This document shows, piece after piece, positions 14,101-25,700 of a stretch of DNA of 64,000 bases. The notes beneath the pieces are model-generated. The model saw nothing but the letters and a program-made list of their open reading frames with translations. It ran no database searches and was not told the origin of the DNA. Origin of the DNA: Haemonchus contortus. Its lineage: Eukaryota > Nematoda > Chromadorea > Rhabditida > Trichostrongylidae. The position numbers were made by a program, and so were the translations under genes. Numbering within the stretch: the stretch's first letter is position 1; each line of letters begins with the position of its first letter. The stretch spans positions 10,829,014-10,893,013 of the forward strand of contig LS997562.1 in assembly GCA_000469685.2 (NCBI GenBank), in the 5' to 3' direction.

Positions 14101-15692
14101 ACGGTTCCATCACAACAAACCTGTACGGCAAAGAATTGTGAAATATTATGTAACATGCCCAGGTTTCAAGAAGACCGAACGTGGAAACTACTACGCGATT
14201 TATTGGAAGCATTTTCACTCTATCTACCATCTTACCCTGGCTAATATAGAATCAAAGAGAGCACCGCAGCCCTTCGCACGGAGCGAAAGAAGTGGGAGAA
14301 CACCTATCACGCATATTCTCTCATCCTTTACGAATTGAAAGGATTAGACACATACCGATGTTTGAGATCTTGGGTAAACTTTGAGGCTGGTATAGTCGAA
14401 GTACTACTTGCCAGTATTATGTCAGAAGATGCGTATTTATCCATTTCAGTGAACACTTTCTTTTTGAATTCGACCGTTTCACATGTGGATTCCTGGAATT
14501 AATCTGAGCTTAATTCAGACCTCTGTTCTCTTCAGAAGACGTATTGCTTGTTGGTGATGCAGGTAACCAGCTTGGAGTCAGGTAACATAAGTGGGCCATG
14601 CCCGACCGTGCATTTCTTGACAACAGAAGTCAGAAAGAAGTGCCCTGAACACCAAAGAACCTAGCTCAGAGGTTGCTAGCCTGAAATCCGCCTCCGAGCG
14701 TCAGCTCTACACCGTAGAGGGCAAGCGAATGTTGTGGCAAGCCTGGCCAGCCACCGAATCTTTAGATGGGATTTACCTGAGCATAAAATGCACCGTCAAG
14801 AGCCTCACTAAGCTTCAGCGTTGTCGATATTCTCCCAGCAGCTTCTTCAACAGTTGTAGTGCCTCTTGAGAGTCCTTCGCTCTGTAATGATGATCTCTTC
14901 AATTGTTCGACTTCGACACTCCGACTTCAAATGTTCTCGTTGCCATGAATTAGAAGTTACTACGTCAGCATTCCGTAGCTATGCGTGGTAGATTCTATTC
15001 AGGTACATATTCTGGGCGGGGGAGCGAATTTTGATCCCAATTGTGGCATAGGGCTAGTTCTAAAGTGAGTTAGCACTTTGTGTTCCCTGTGTTACAACAG
15101 GGCTTGTACTCGTGCCCGTTGAATGTCCGCCCACTTTTTTACTTGTATAGGAACTTGAGGTTGAGTAAGTAACCAATATCATTTCTGAGATTAGCTTCCT
15201 TTCATAAGTTGATCATCCCTACTGGCTACAGGAAGCTACTTCTGTTCAAAAAACTGCGATGAAGGGCGCTGGGGAACATGTAAGTTCTGAATCAACGAGC
15301 ATCCTCCTCCTGAATACCCTGACCGACCATCCACTTCCCTCTCCAAGCCGCCAGGTTTCGCGCCCCGTCTCTTCCTAATCGCCTATTCTACCTATTTCTA
15401 CCTATACTCTGTCCGCTGTCCGGCGAATACCATATGCTGCAAGATCGATTGTGCTTCTCATTCCTGACATGTCTCATTCCACTATCTACCTTTGGTGGGA
15501 ATCCTAATTCTCCATAGTCTTCTAAAAAATTCGCAAACTTCTTCAAAACGGGTGTTACGCACCTTCAATTTGTGTAGATTATGTAATATAGTTTTCTTGG
15601 CTGAATCCAGTTGAGATTCGGAAATGTCATAAAGGCAGACCGAATAACCAGCACTGACAAACAGTGTTGCCCAGCATGATCCAATTAAACCG
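11128..15692 (-). CDS. L-gulonate 3-dehydrogenase / lambda-crystallin (CRYL1) family
   Basis: Exons in transcript order: 15563-15692, 14777-14881, 14356-14492, 12599-12728, 12386-12508, 12261-12333 and 11128-11339 (TGA). All are phase-consistent and give about 300 residues; CRYL1 is 319. The first exon carries the Rossmann NAD-binding core ([17 protein letters not shown], with YDI after it). Later exons carry [12 protein letters not shown], the HPVNPPLYL motif, [30 protein letters not shown] and a charged C-terminal helix. The family oxidises L-gulonate to 3-dehydro-L-gulonate with NAD in the cytosolic uronate cycle and belongs to the 3-hydroxyacyl-CoA dehydrogenase superfamily. The start exon, with the ATG and first beta strand, was not found upstream; a short exon at about 18010-18035 (MFLIGAG then a donor) was considered but its phase does not fit. 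The intron 12729-14355 contains a Penelope-like remnant. Confidence 0.88.
11600..11960. repeat. Foldback (palindromic) repeat, copy 1
   Basis: Left arm about 11724-11820 and right arm about 11855-11955 are imperfect inverted copies: cgcccgaggatgcacgcggc on one side mirrors gccgcgcgcatcctcggacg on the other, and gggcccaaacttgaag mirrors cttcgaatttgggcc. A second copy lies at 32000-32620. It sits in the last intron of the CRYL1 gene (11340-12260). Confidence 0.65.
13488..14150 (+). mobile_element. Penelope-like retroelement remnant with inverted flanking repeats
   Basis: Two about 118-bp repeats, 13488-13605 and 14032-14150, are near-perfect inverted copies (sharing gtccgacgtttcgactaaat and its complement). 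Between them, 13641-13833 (+) encodes the C-terminal end of a GIY-YIG endonuclease domain: an [14 protein letters not shown] motif, then [13 protein letters not shown] and a stop. That pattern is characteristic of Penelope-like elements, whose GIY-YIG domain follows the reverse transcriptase. The reverse transcriptase itself is gone. The flanks hold a hammerhead-like core (see findings). The remnant lies in a CRYL1 intron. Confidence 0.7.
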
Positions 15693-18600
15693 CTGAAAAG
15701 CAGGTGGTGAGACTTTCGTGGCATTAATAAGCTAAAAATAGTCTTTGCATGTTATCTTGATGTCGCCAGGGTTTTTCTTTGAAGCCTTCGCCGAGATGAA
15801 ACAATTTTTATTGGTGGGTTACCATCGGAGGTGGGTTACCTGTTGCGTTTTACAAGACCTCTCCAGATATCTATTGGCTATACTTGAATTAAGCTGAGGT
15901 CTCAAGTCGTTTGATCAGGATAAATCCCAAATATTTTTGGTTTTCAGGCTTTGACGAAGCCGACTGGCCAAAACGTTATTCAAATAAAAATTTCACCATC
16001 TTGGCGAAGGCTTCAAAGAAAAACACCGACGACATCAAGATAAAAAATAATGTTGGTATGCTGCTTTTATACTACAACCTGCCCTTTCACGGCTCTCTTT
16101 CTGGAATGCTTATTGATTTTTCGCGATCGCCGCTTTTGCACCTAAGCCTCGCCCCAGAAAATTGCATTTTTGAGTGGGTTTTTAATTTTGCGCTTGTAAG
16201 AGCAGTGACCATTCCTCATTATATGACTGCTGATCTTGAATGGTAAGATAAAAAGGGTTGGCTGGAGTGAAGAAAACAACCTGTTGTCAGAGAGCCCCAT
16301 TTGCAGCTGAACTCACCTTCCTACTATTGCAACTTTCCCTTTGTCCTGAGACATTCAGGCTGATATCTGAAATCGAGACTTTTGCAAAATTGTGTCAAAA
16401 AAACCACTAGAAACAAATCCGATGCGTTGAAAGTGCAGGGCATCGGCTACAGTATGAGTAATGGACAGAATTGTGCGAGCACACGAAAACAGTACAAATG
16501 ACAAATCAGTAATTTCTGTCCATTCTTCTTGCTCAGAAATGACGATAAAGACAGGATAAAGACGTAATGGTTATAAAGTGCCTTCGAGGGATAATAAGTG
16601 CATAGTCAAAAGCCGAAGGGATCTGATTTCGATGAGAGCGGTGCAATGGATAAACAGTCTGCTCGCAAAACATAAATACCAATTCGATTCCTGCCTGGAG
16701 CTGAGCACCTATTTAGAATTAACATTTGGGCCACGAGTTAGGAGGAGATCACAGCTTGCAAGACCAAGAGAAAAACGGTCCACTCTTGTCCGATAAAAGT
16801 AGGGAGAACAACATAAATGGCTATAAAATAGTCGCTACCACATGCATGACTTACATATCAAATACAGATGCGGTTCCACCAAGGCCATGCAAGGCTTCCA
16901 TACTTCAGCTTGTTTGCTTACTTTATAAAATGAGTTTCGGTAGCTAGTGGTACCAAGTTAACTTCGGGGAAGGGAGATGCAGAGGTGCAAATTCCCAAAC
17001 GGGCTGCCGAGAAGCTCGTGTGTATAATATAAACAGGCATAAATTGTGGCAACAGGGTATGGTTGGAACCTTCATTTTCCTTTTTAGTTTCAAAACTTCA
17101 CCTCCTTCAACTCCACCTGTGCAAGACATGTGAGAAGTCCCTAGAAAGACTTCAATGGTGCAGGATAATCTTCCCAATTCTCAGAAAAAAACAATCTGAT
17201 TCAGAAGGAAATTTGCGTCTTAGCACCTTCGACAAAAAAAGAGTAATTTGAAAAAGAGTAAAATGAAAGGTAGAAATGGAAATCGAGCAAAGCGAATAGG
17301 CACGGCTCTGCCAACTGTCACCATCGTCACTTTGTGATTCTAGTCAGTAACAAGGAAGTGACAATCGAAGGGAATCGAACGGCATGCATCACAATCGATT
17401 CACTGCGAGAAAATCGCCAAGTGACCGCTATGATAGCACCGGTCTTTGGGTTACATGACACCACTCGGAATCGTATAAACTGGGCGTAAATTAAGTAAAC
17501 AATTTGATAGAAATATTTTGCTGATTGAAAAGCTTGTAATATCAGGTTGTCATATGAATGATCTTGTAGTTTTCAGGAGACTAAGACTACCTTTTTTATA
17601 GTATAAAATTTTTTTCAAGCCACACGTCGACCTTAAAGTACTCAGGCACCTGGTCTATATGTACAAATCACTTCGGAAAAAGGGTTGTCGACCTCTACGA
17701 CAAATGTTCAAAATAATTAGAAAAATACGTGATTAAGTAATCGCCAATCTGATACATTCTCAACACAAAGCCTTTCCACTAGAGTGAAAAATTAGCCTTC
17801 AGCGGATTCATGAGAAGTTGACGGCGGTTATCGAATAAAGTGTGGGCAAAGTAATAAAGTCCCATCCACAATAGTAGGTGCGTTTGAATAGCGTATCTGG
17901 TCCGAGCAGTCACCGCCAGTCCAGCCGATGAACGATTCTGAATTTCGATATCCCGAAGTTCGGTAACATAACGAGGGAAGGATGAGGAAGGTTCAGGTGA
18001 ATTAAGACCCAAATTCTTACCCGCCCCAATGAGGAACATCTTTTCCCTATTTCAAAAAAAAGGTTCTGTTAGGTTTTTTTATTGAAGAAAAAGATTTTGT
18101 TGGGAGACGTGTCTCCCAAGAAGTCTGCTTCTTACTCTTTCTCTCCTTCTAATGCACAGAAAAAGAGATTTTCAAATATGAATCTCCTGAGTGCAGTTAT
18201 TCCTTCTGTATCCTTACCCGTGTGCGTGGCCTGGCTCCTAGGCTTCCTATTATACATCTTAGGTACACCACTGGTGGACCGCTAAGATCGCCTTTGCCGC
18301 AAATCATGATACATGCTACTCCAGACATGCCGAAAGACCGGTTCCCACTCCATCAACACTTATTCCTGAAAAGTACAAGGTCTACTACTTGTCAGAGCCG
18401 TTCGTTTACTTAAGTACTCACTGAAAAAAATGGTGGGTAATGCCTCAATTAAGAACTGCTCGCCCAAGCACCCAATCGATTTCTATAACAGAACAGATAT
18501 CGAAATCGAAGGGCTATGGAAGAAACAATGTAACGCTTTGACGGAATATAAGAGGTAACAGACGAACCCGTCACATATACGGCGCAAAAAAAGGTGATAA

Positions 18601-19720
18601 TGATTAAAGATAAACATCCTTGATCAGCAGATCTCGAAACTTGGCTAACACTGTTTTGATTAGCAACATCTCCCTCATCCCCATCCTGCCGCTTCCTAAC
18701 ACTTAATCGATGTCGAAGCAAACGATTAAAGGCATACTAAACATCAATTTTGAGGTTCCTTTTCCAAAACCAATAACTGAGGTGGTGGTGCAGAAGAAGA
18801 GCTTGGTAAGGAAGAAAGCGCAAAAATCCGAAAAACTTATGAAGTGTAAGAGTTCTTAAAACTTGTTAAGGCAGTAAGGGTCGTACGAGAATGTGACGAC
18901 AGAAGTGGCACGGAAGGGCATTTGGACGAGATTCCAACAATGTGCGATTGCGTAATCAGCTGGCTGGCTACAGTAAGTAGAAGAAGATGTCAAAATGGCT
19001 TTCCCATGTCGCCACAGGTCAGATCGTAGTACCAGCGGTTAATTGAAGTTTTACCATATCATTTCTATTGTGAATGGTGCAGCCTCCACGAGACAGCCTT
19101 TTCTGGGTAAGGTACATGATTGGGACAAGTTTTGAGTCCCTATTACTTCTATATAAGCCAATCTTCGATTCCAACAACGGCTCATGCGCCATTTCGGGAC
19201 GAGAGATTCGTACCAATGAGAAATTTCGGGAGCCGTTTTTATCGTGGGCTGTGCCTTAGAGCGTATAGCGTTCGTATAGATGGGCAGCGAAGACAGTCTT
19301 TCGGCCGACACCTTTCTCTTGAAGAAAAGTCACATCAGAGGACACTCATCAAGCTGGTGTTCCCGATTAGTCATGGGAGCACTGAATTGTGTCCTTGATG
19401 CTTCGATTTACAGCGAATGACTCAGCCGGTCGAGATAAAAATCGAACCTGATAGCTCATGCTTCGCAAACCATTTCTGAGCATGAAAGGCTGGCTCAGAG
19501 GGTGCGAATCAGCTCAGAGGTCCCAGGCATTCTCGTTCTTCAGCTACTTTCCCGATTAAATATCTATCGGAAGTCTAATGAGAACGTGAAAAACTTCATT
19601 TTTGTTCTTTCACAGAATTCAAACGCCGTCTGCCAGGCGATAAGAAGCAGGCGTTAAGCTGCTTACCGATTCGCTCACTATCAATGATGACGATCCATTT
19701 CCGAGTTTTTGCGGCGGTCT
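15693..19720. other. Intergenic stretch with no gene confirmed
   Basis: Expected to hold the first CRYL1 exon, which I could not find. No other chain of exons was recognised. A fragment at 18880-19020 shares the gcatttggacgag motif with the arms of the foldback family, and 19050-19330 contains motifs of repeat family B. Confidence 0.4.
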
Positions 19721-22700
19721 ATGCTGTTGAAACTACTTTATTTACTGTTTGTCTGTTTTTCAATCACAAAATCACAATACGACAACCATAATGTAAGTAA
19801 GAAAATGACTTATGCCACGATTCCGATGGAGGCCGGTGATACGACAACCTCGACACAATACATGCAGGTAAGAAGAACAGTTCCTACTCTTCATTGTCGT
19901 AAGTATTTCAATTCAGTCCCTGAGTATCACTGAAGTAGTCCGTACAGGAATGTTGATCCCATTTGGGAGAACCAAGCCCTTGCTAAGTCCAGAAACCCCA
20001 TTTAAACCACAAACCATCCATAAAAGGGATTTTGCAGGCGACGAGCCGATTCAAACTCTCAAAAAGTTCTTAATACAGGCAACATACCGAATCTGACCGA
20101 AATAATGACCGTTTACATAGTTGTCTTTCCTTGACGGGTGAAGAGTGGTGTTGAGGCAAAAGGTGCTCCATCATACCCGCATGGTCACGAGTTCGACTCC
20201 CAGATCGATACTCGCGTGGTCAATGGAGCCCTCTCGGGGTCGGTTAATTGGTACCAGACTCGTCTGGGAAGTTACAAGCACCGTCTTGTATATCGACTGG
20301 CCACCGTAAATCATTGTATAGGCCATATACTCATTCAATACGTCACTACGATTTTGAATTGGGGTCGATCACAACGCGTATCCCAGAAAGGGGAACGATC
20401 AATGTATAATGTATTTCTCTTCCATAGTTATCCATATATTTGTTACTGTAGGAATAACATGCAGTAACAACGAGGTCATTATTGCGGTCTGGGCTCCACT
20501 TTGAGGGTGTAAGGTGTAAATACAGGGTGCGCCATAAATATGGTAACAACTTTTCGAACCTCCGTAATTTCCCTGTTTGGAGAGTTTCTCCAAAGCTGCA
20601 CCTCCCCTTATGTTCATGATATACCTTAGCCCACATATCTACCTTGGTACTTTCAACTCATTAGATTTCGAAAAACAGTGGAGCCTCGCAGACATCCCCA
20701 ACCGTTCCGGTTTTGCGCGCACTTTGTGAATCCTTTTCCGGAATCGTTCCTCGTTTCAACCTTTCCCACATGACAGCCTCTTGAATCGCGTAGCGTAGAC
20801 AGGTCAAAAACAAACCTCGAAATGATCGTTTTGTCTCCTATACGACCCTTTTTCCGAATAAAATTTCTTGGGAAAGAGTATGATGCAGAACCTGCAGAAA
20901 CACGAGAAAAATGGCTGCTGATTTGCTTGTATGTTCTAGTCAGATGGGAAGAGACCACCCTGAGTAAATACAATCGTATAGAAATAGGATTCGAAAGCCT
21001 TGTATGCATCTTGACGAGAAGAAGTTGGAGAAAAAAAAGAAATGCCGTGTACCGCTTGCGCGCGGCACGCGCTTCGGCAGACTTTTTTTCTGACTAAACG
21101 TGTTCAGCGCGGAAGAAATGTTGAGAACCCAAAGTATACGTATGTTTCACACTATGAGTGCTGAAGAAGATGAGAGGAGTCAGATCACCTATCATGGCCA
21201 TTTTCCCTCTTTGATGGTAGTTTTTGCAGGAATCTCTACCATCAGAGCAATATCGCCAATTTTGATCGAGAAAAGAACAAAATTCATTCCGAACTTCATT
21301 AATAAGGGGTTTTCTGAAAGGAAACAACTAAGGGTCAAGAATTTTCTTATGGATCCGATTTGAAAACTATGGCGCACTTGCTCACGAATGGGAAAAGTTC
21401 GAGACTGGTGCTGAAGAAATGCTCGCGACCATATCCTACCTTCCAATCCTTTCGCGAATTTCCCAGCCCACATTGTGATGGATCGCTGCATATAGTCCAT
21501 AGTGGAAAGGAAAGCCTGGGCTTCAAAACGCACTACTGCTGTTGCTCCTAAGTAATTGTGGAAAAAAGCTCGGGCTAGAGTTTCTCAAGTAACTCTGCGT
21601 GCCGCCGTCGCTGAGTAGCCGGAGCGCTTTCGAGCTATAATTAGTACAGGAAGTGGTTATATAAGATGACATTGTCTTCGTTTTGTAGATGTGATGCACA
21701 GTAAATAATCCACAAAAACTGGTCATGCATCAATATGAACTACGGTTTCTGGAGACCAGTATTTTTGTTACCATATTTATGGCGCACCCTGTACTGTGAA
21801 CCGAGCTCCGGGGGGTAACGGAACTTCTCCCCTATCGCGGCATTCTTCCTTGCGACATGCGGCAAATGTCACTGCAATTACCGTACTCCCGCCAATCGAT
21901 AGGACGCGGGATTTTTCGTTGATTGCCTTGCTTTTTTATTAGATTTAATCGTTTTTTCTTCTGTTTCTTTTTCGTTTTCGTGTTTATTAGACTTGATTAA
22001 TTAGAATGACCCCTCCTACATAAACGACGATCAAGACCGCATTGGAATTGAGAAGAGCGGCCAGCCAATTCAAATAATTAAAGGACTCCCTACCTCACAA
22101 ATTGCGCGCTCCAATCTTCCATCGCAATTCCGCGATAGGCGGCGGGTGCGGAGTCTGCGACGCCGTGTTAGGGGAGAAGTTCCCGGACCCAGCTCCGGGT
22201 CCCCATTGGGATCCCCACTTGGGACGTGACACATTCCTATTGCTTTTCCGGTAGACTTTTTTCTGATGAAACGTATGTGCTACGGGATTCTTGTGATCGT
22301 CTAGCGCCTCTCCTCTCTCACTGCAGATCACAAAAATTGATTGGTAGGATGGGGACTGTTGCGCGCTCTGGGATAGCCTTATTGGACAGAGTTGCCCTTA
22401 GTATAAACTCTTAGATGAAGCAACAAAACACTTCACATCAAAAAAGGTTGCGTTCCAGGTTTCCTCCCTTACCACTAAAGCTCCCACATGCGCATCAAAA
22501 GCAAGCTATTATCCTATGTACAACGGCTGGAACTCTCAGGCAACTCAATGCTCATGTGAGTTTCAATTTTTCTAACTTTTTGATTACGTTTTTCTAAATC
22601 GATATTTCAGTGAATGGAAAGGCTAACAGTAATTGCGAATATTGGCGTATAATCGTCGTTATACTTTTGAACAATGACTGGGCGGCATCAGCTGAAGACC

Positions 22701-25700
22701 TATTGGACATACAAAGTTTTATCAATGGGGTGAGCTACAGTTGTTTTTGGTCTTCGCATTGCTACATCAACCTAACCCATCTAGAAAGTGGGTGGGACGT
22801 GAATTACTTTGCATGCTAGTGATCCATGGAACGGACCGCTCGGGGCTGTTGTTGATTGACCAGTAAGATTCTACCGGGTGCCAGTATTTTTTTGGAGTTT
22901 CGCAGCTCACAGATTGTTGTAGCTTGTTTGATCAATAAATGAATCCGAATTCGAAGTCTCTCATAGGCGGAGGTAGGAAGTCGGGGGAGATTTCTTTGAG
23001 AGTTTGGCTCTGATCGTTGGCCACCATAAACTCCCAGGCAGTAGATAGTCGTTATGCTTAATTCTTCTGCACTTAATCGTAATAGCTTACGACTAAAGTG
23101 GTTCCTGAAATATTCAAGTGGGATGAATCTTCGGCCACCTGTATTCATATGGCGCTGCAAGAAAAAACGGCATAATTAGGACGTGATACTGGTCAAAGAC
23201 TATATCGCCTGTATGCCACACCCAAAAACGGACGAGTTTTAACGGCATTGCAGAGGCTGCACCATTCACTAGTCGTGACCCATGGCGACAGTGAAAGGCA
23301 GTTTTGGACATTTTTGCCGTATGATACTCAGCTCTAGGCAACTGAAAACAATGGAATCTCGTCCTAATACCCCGTCCTGTCATTTCGTTGTGGTAACCTT
23401 GTCTAAACTCCATTTCCACAACTCTTACAAAGCTCTATTTTTCGCGGCGTCGGAGGATTTTCTTGCTTTCTTCGCCACCGATGCACTGTTCTCCACCAGC
23501 ATTCACTTTCACTTTTCATCCTTTAAAGGGTACCTCAAAATTATTGTGGACTGTACCTTTGAGCGTTTCGTGGGCAGAAAGTCATAGGGATGGTAACTAT
23601 GAACCCGAATTCCCACGGTCGCAGGCATGCACGTAGCAGTCAGTTCGCGGGAATTACCGCTATCATCCACTGGGAACTAAAACCCTTTCCTTGCACTCGC
23701 GATCCATCTTGCGGTAGGTGCGACGAGCGCGACATGCAGTTCGGGTACAAGATCCCACATCGGGGTCAGAACTCGTCCGGGCTTCTAATCTTTTCTCCTA
23801 ATCATTTCAACAGAGGAAATAACATATACTTCTAGGTGACGAAAGCTTGTGACAGTCGTAGTACGCTGCAAATCTTTGATAACGGACGCACGATAAGCAA
23901 CATCAACTGTCCGGAAGCGAAGGTTAAGATTTCAAAGAAATTTTCCTGTTTTTTCCTAAAGAAAGTCAATTTTGGCTTATTTCTCGAAAACATGGGCTTA
24001 TTTTTCTGTAAAATTTTGTAGGCACGATTTTTTTTTCTTGTAGTATATTTCTTGAAAATAACCAGTGCTGTTATTTGAAAAAAAAAGTGTAGAAAACTTA
24101 TGAGATGAATCGACTAGTTGAATTGAAAATTGATTAATCAAAGTAATCAAAAGGTTAAAGTATTGGAGCGTTAATCAATCCCGTCTAAGGAATGCGCCTC
24201 ACATACGACCTCCGTTCAGAACCGTAGTGATGCATATGCGGCTTATACAATGAGTAGCGGTGGCCAGCCGATGAGCAGGTCAGTGCTTTTATCCTCCCAG
24301 ACGGCCTCGTACCACCCAGGGTGGATGGAAGGCTTAGTTGGCCCACTCGGATATCGATCCAGGATTCGAGCTCGTGACCATGCGTGTATGATGGTCCGCT
24401 ATTTACCACTACACCACCTACGCCCTATCGAAGTAATTATGAATCAAAAATTGAGTAAAAAAATCACAGTGATGGAGAAGGATATCGCTCTCTGTATTCC
24501 CATTCCATTTTCTAAAGATTTCTCAAAGACGATAAAGGGAGCTATCCAAGTGGAAATCAAAGTGTGTCATCGATTGTACCGCCTATCATCTTGAGAAGGC
24601 GCTAGTAAGGTCCCCATTCATCCTTGTTCTGAGTCACTATATTCCAGTACACTCTCCTCACTACAGGGGCACGACGCATTTCATTCATGTCGACCAAAAT
24701 TTTTGTGAAGAAATCTGACTAATGTTCGTTTGCCATCCGGTCACTGATCGCCTCGGTCCAACGGTCATCACAAAACCTAGTGGGGACCGTTCGTAGCGCT
24801 CACTTTAGCCAAACCTGAATCGCCCATGAAATTCTGAAGGAAAAGCGTATGTTGGAATATTTCGAAAAGCTTGATGGATATCAATAGCTTTTCCTGTCAT
24901 TCATTCCTCTTCTAAAATACTTCACCCTTTCATTACTTACTATTACGCTTGTTTCTTAACCTCATATTATGCCTTCACTAAGCCCATCTTTTTAGATGAT
25001 GACAAATCAAGAGCAGAGTCTCATGGGAAATCTCTCCATATCTGGCACATATCCATTACCCGGTACACCAACAGGCGATCAGCTTGGGCTACTACTCGAA
25101 CAGGCGGTGAGTACCGTGGATCGCTTTCGCTTCATGTTTTGCACGATGGTAGAGAGAAGGGAGGAGAGCCGTGGTGAAGAATGAGAACAGATATGCAAGC
25201 ATATTATTTTAAGTTTAAATACTTTATCCTCCTTGAACAACGTAACAACAACACTATGCTAATCTATTCATAAACCCACGAGTCAATGAATGGGCTCTCG
25301 TAATCATTGATCTCATCCGGCTTGAACCAGTGAGCAATTTCTCTTTGAGCCGATTCGAGTGAATCCGATCCTTGACAGATATGGAAACCCGTCTGGATAC
25401 AGAAGTCACCTCGGATTGTTCCCGGAGCGGGAGCAAGTGGGTTCGTGGCTCCAAGCATTGCGCGGCCCTGCTTGACAACGTCCAAACCTTGCCAGACCAT
25501 AGCTACAACTGGGCCTGATCCCATGTACTTGAGCAAATGGGGAAAGAAAGGCTTGTCCTCGAGCTCTTGGTAGTGGACCTCGAGGTGTTGCTTCGATGCA
25601 GTCATCATCTTAAGGGCGACAAGTTTGTAGCCACGTTCTTCGAATCGTTGGATAATTTTTCCAACAAGATTCTGCAATTGGGACACTCTCAAGCTCCGTT

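Noticed and set aside
17779..18049. MFLIGAG followed by a gtaag donor as the missing first CRYL1 exon
   Set aside because: The remaining phase does not match the exon starting at 15692, and the hydrophobic beta strand expected before the glycine motif is absent in the frame that would fit.
20653..21009. 118-codon minus-strand frame as a transposase
   Set aside because: It lies within the TIR element but no DDE or helix-turn-helix motif can be read, and neighbouring segments are in other frames.
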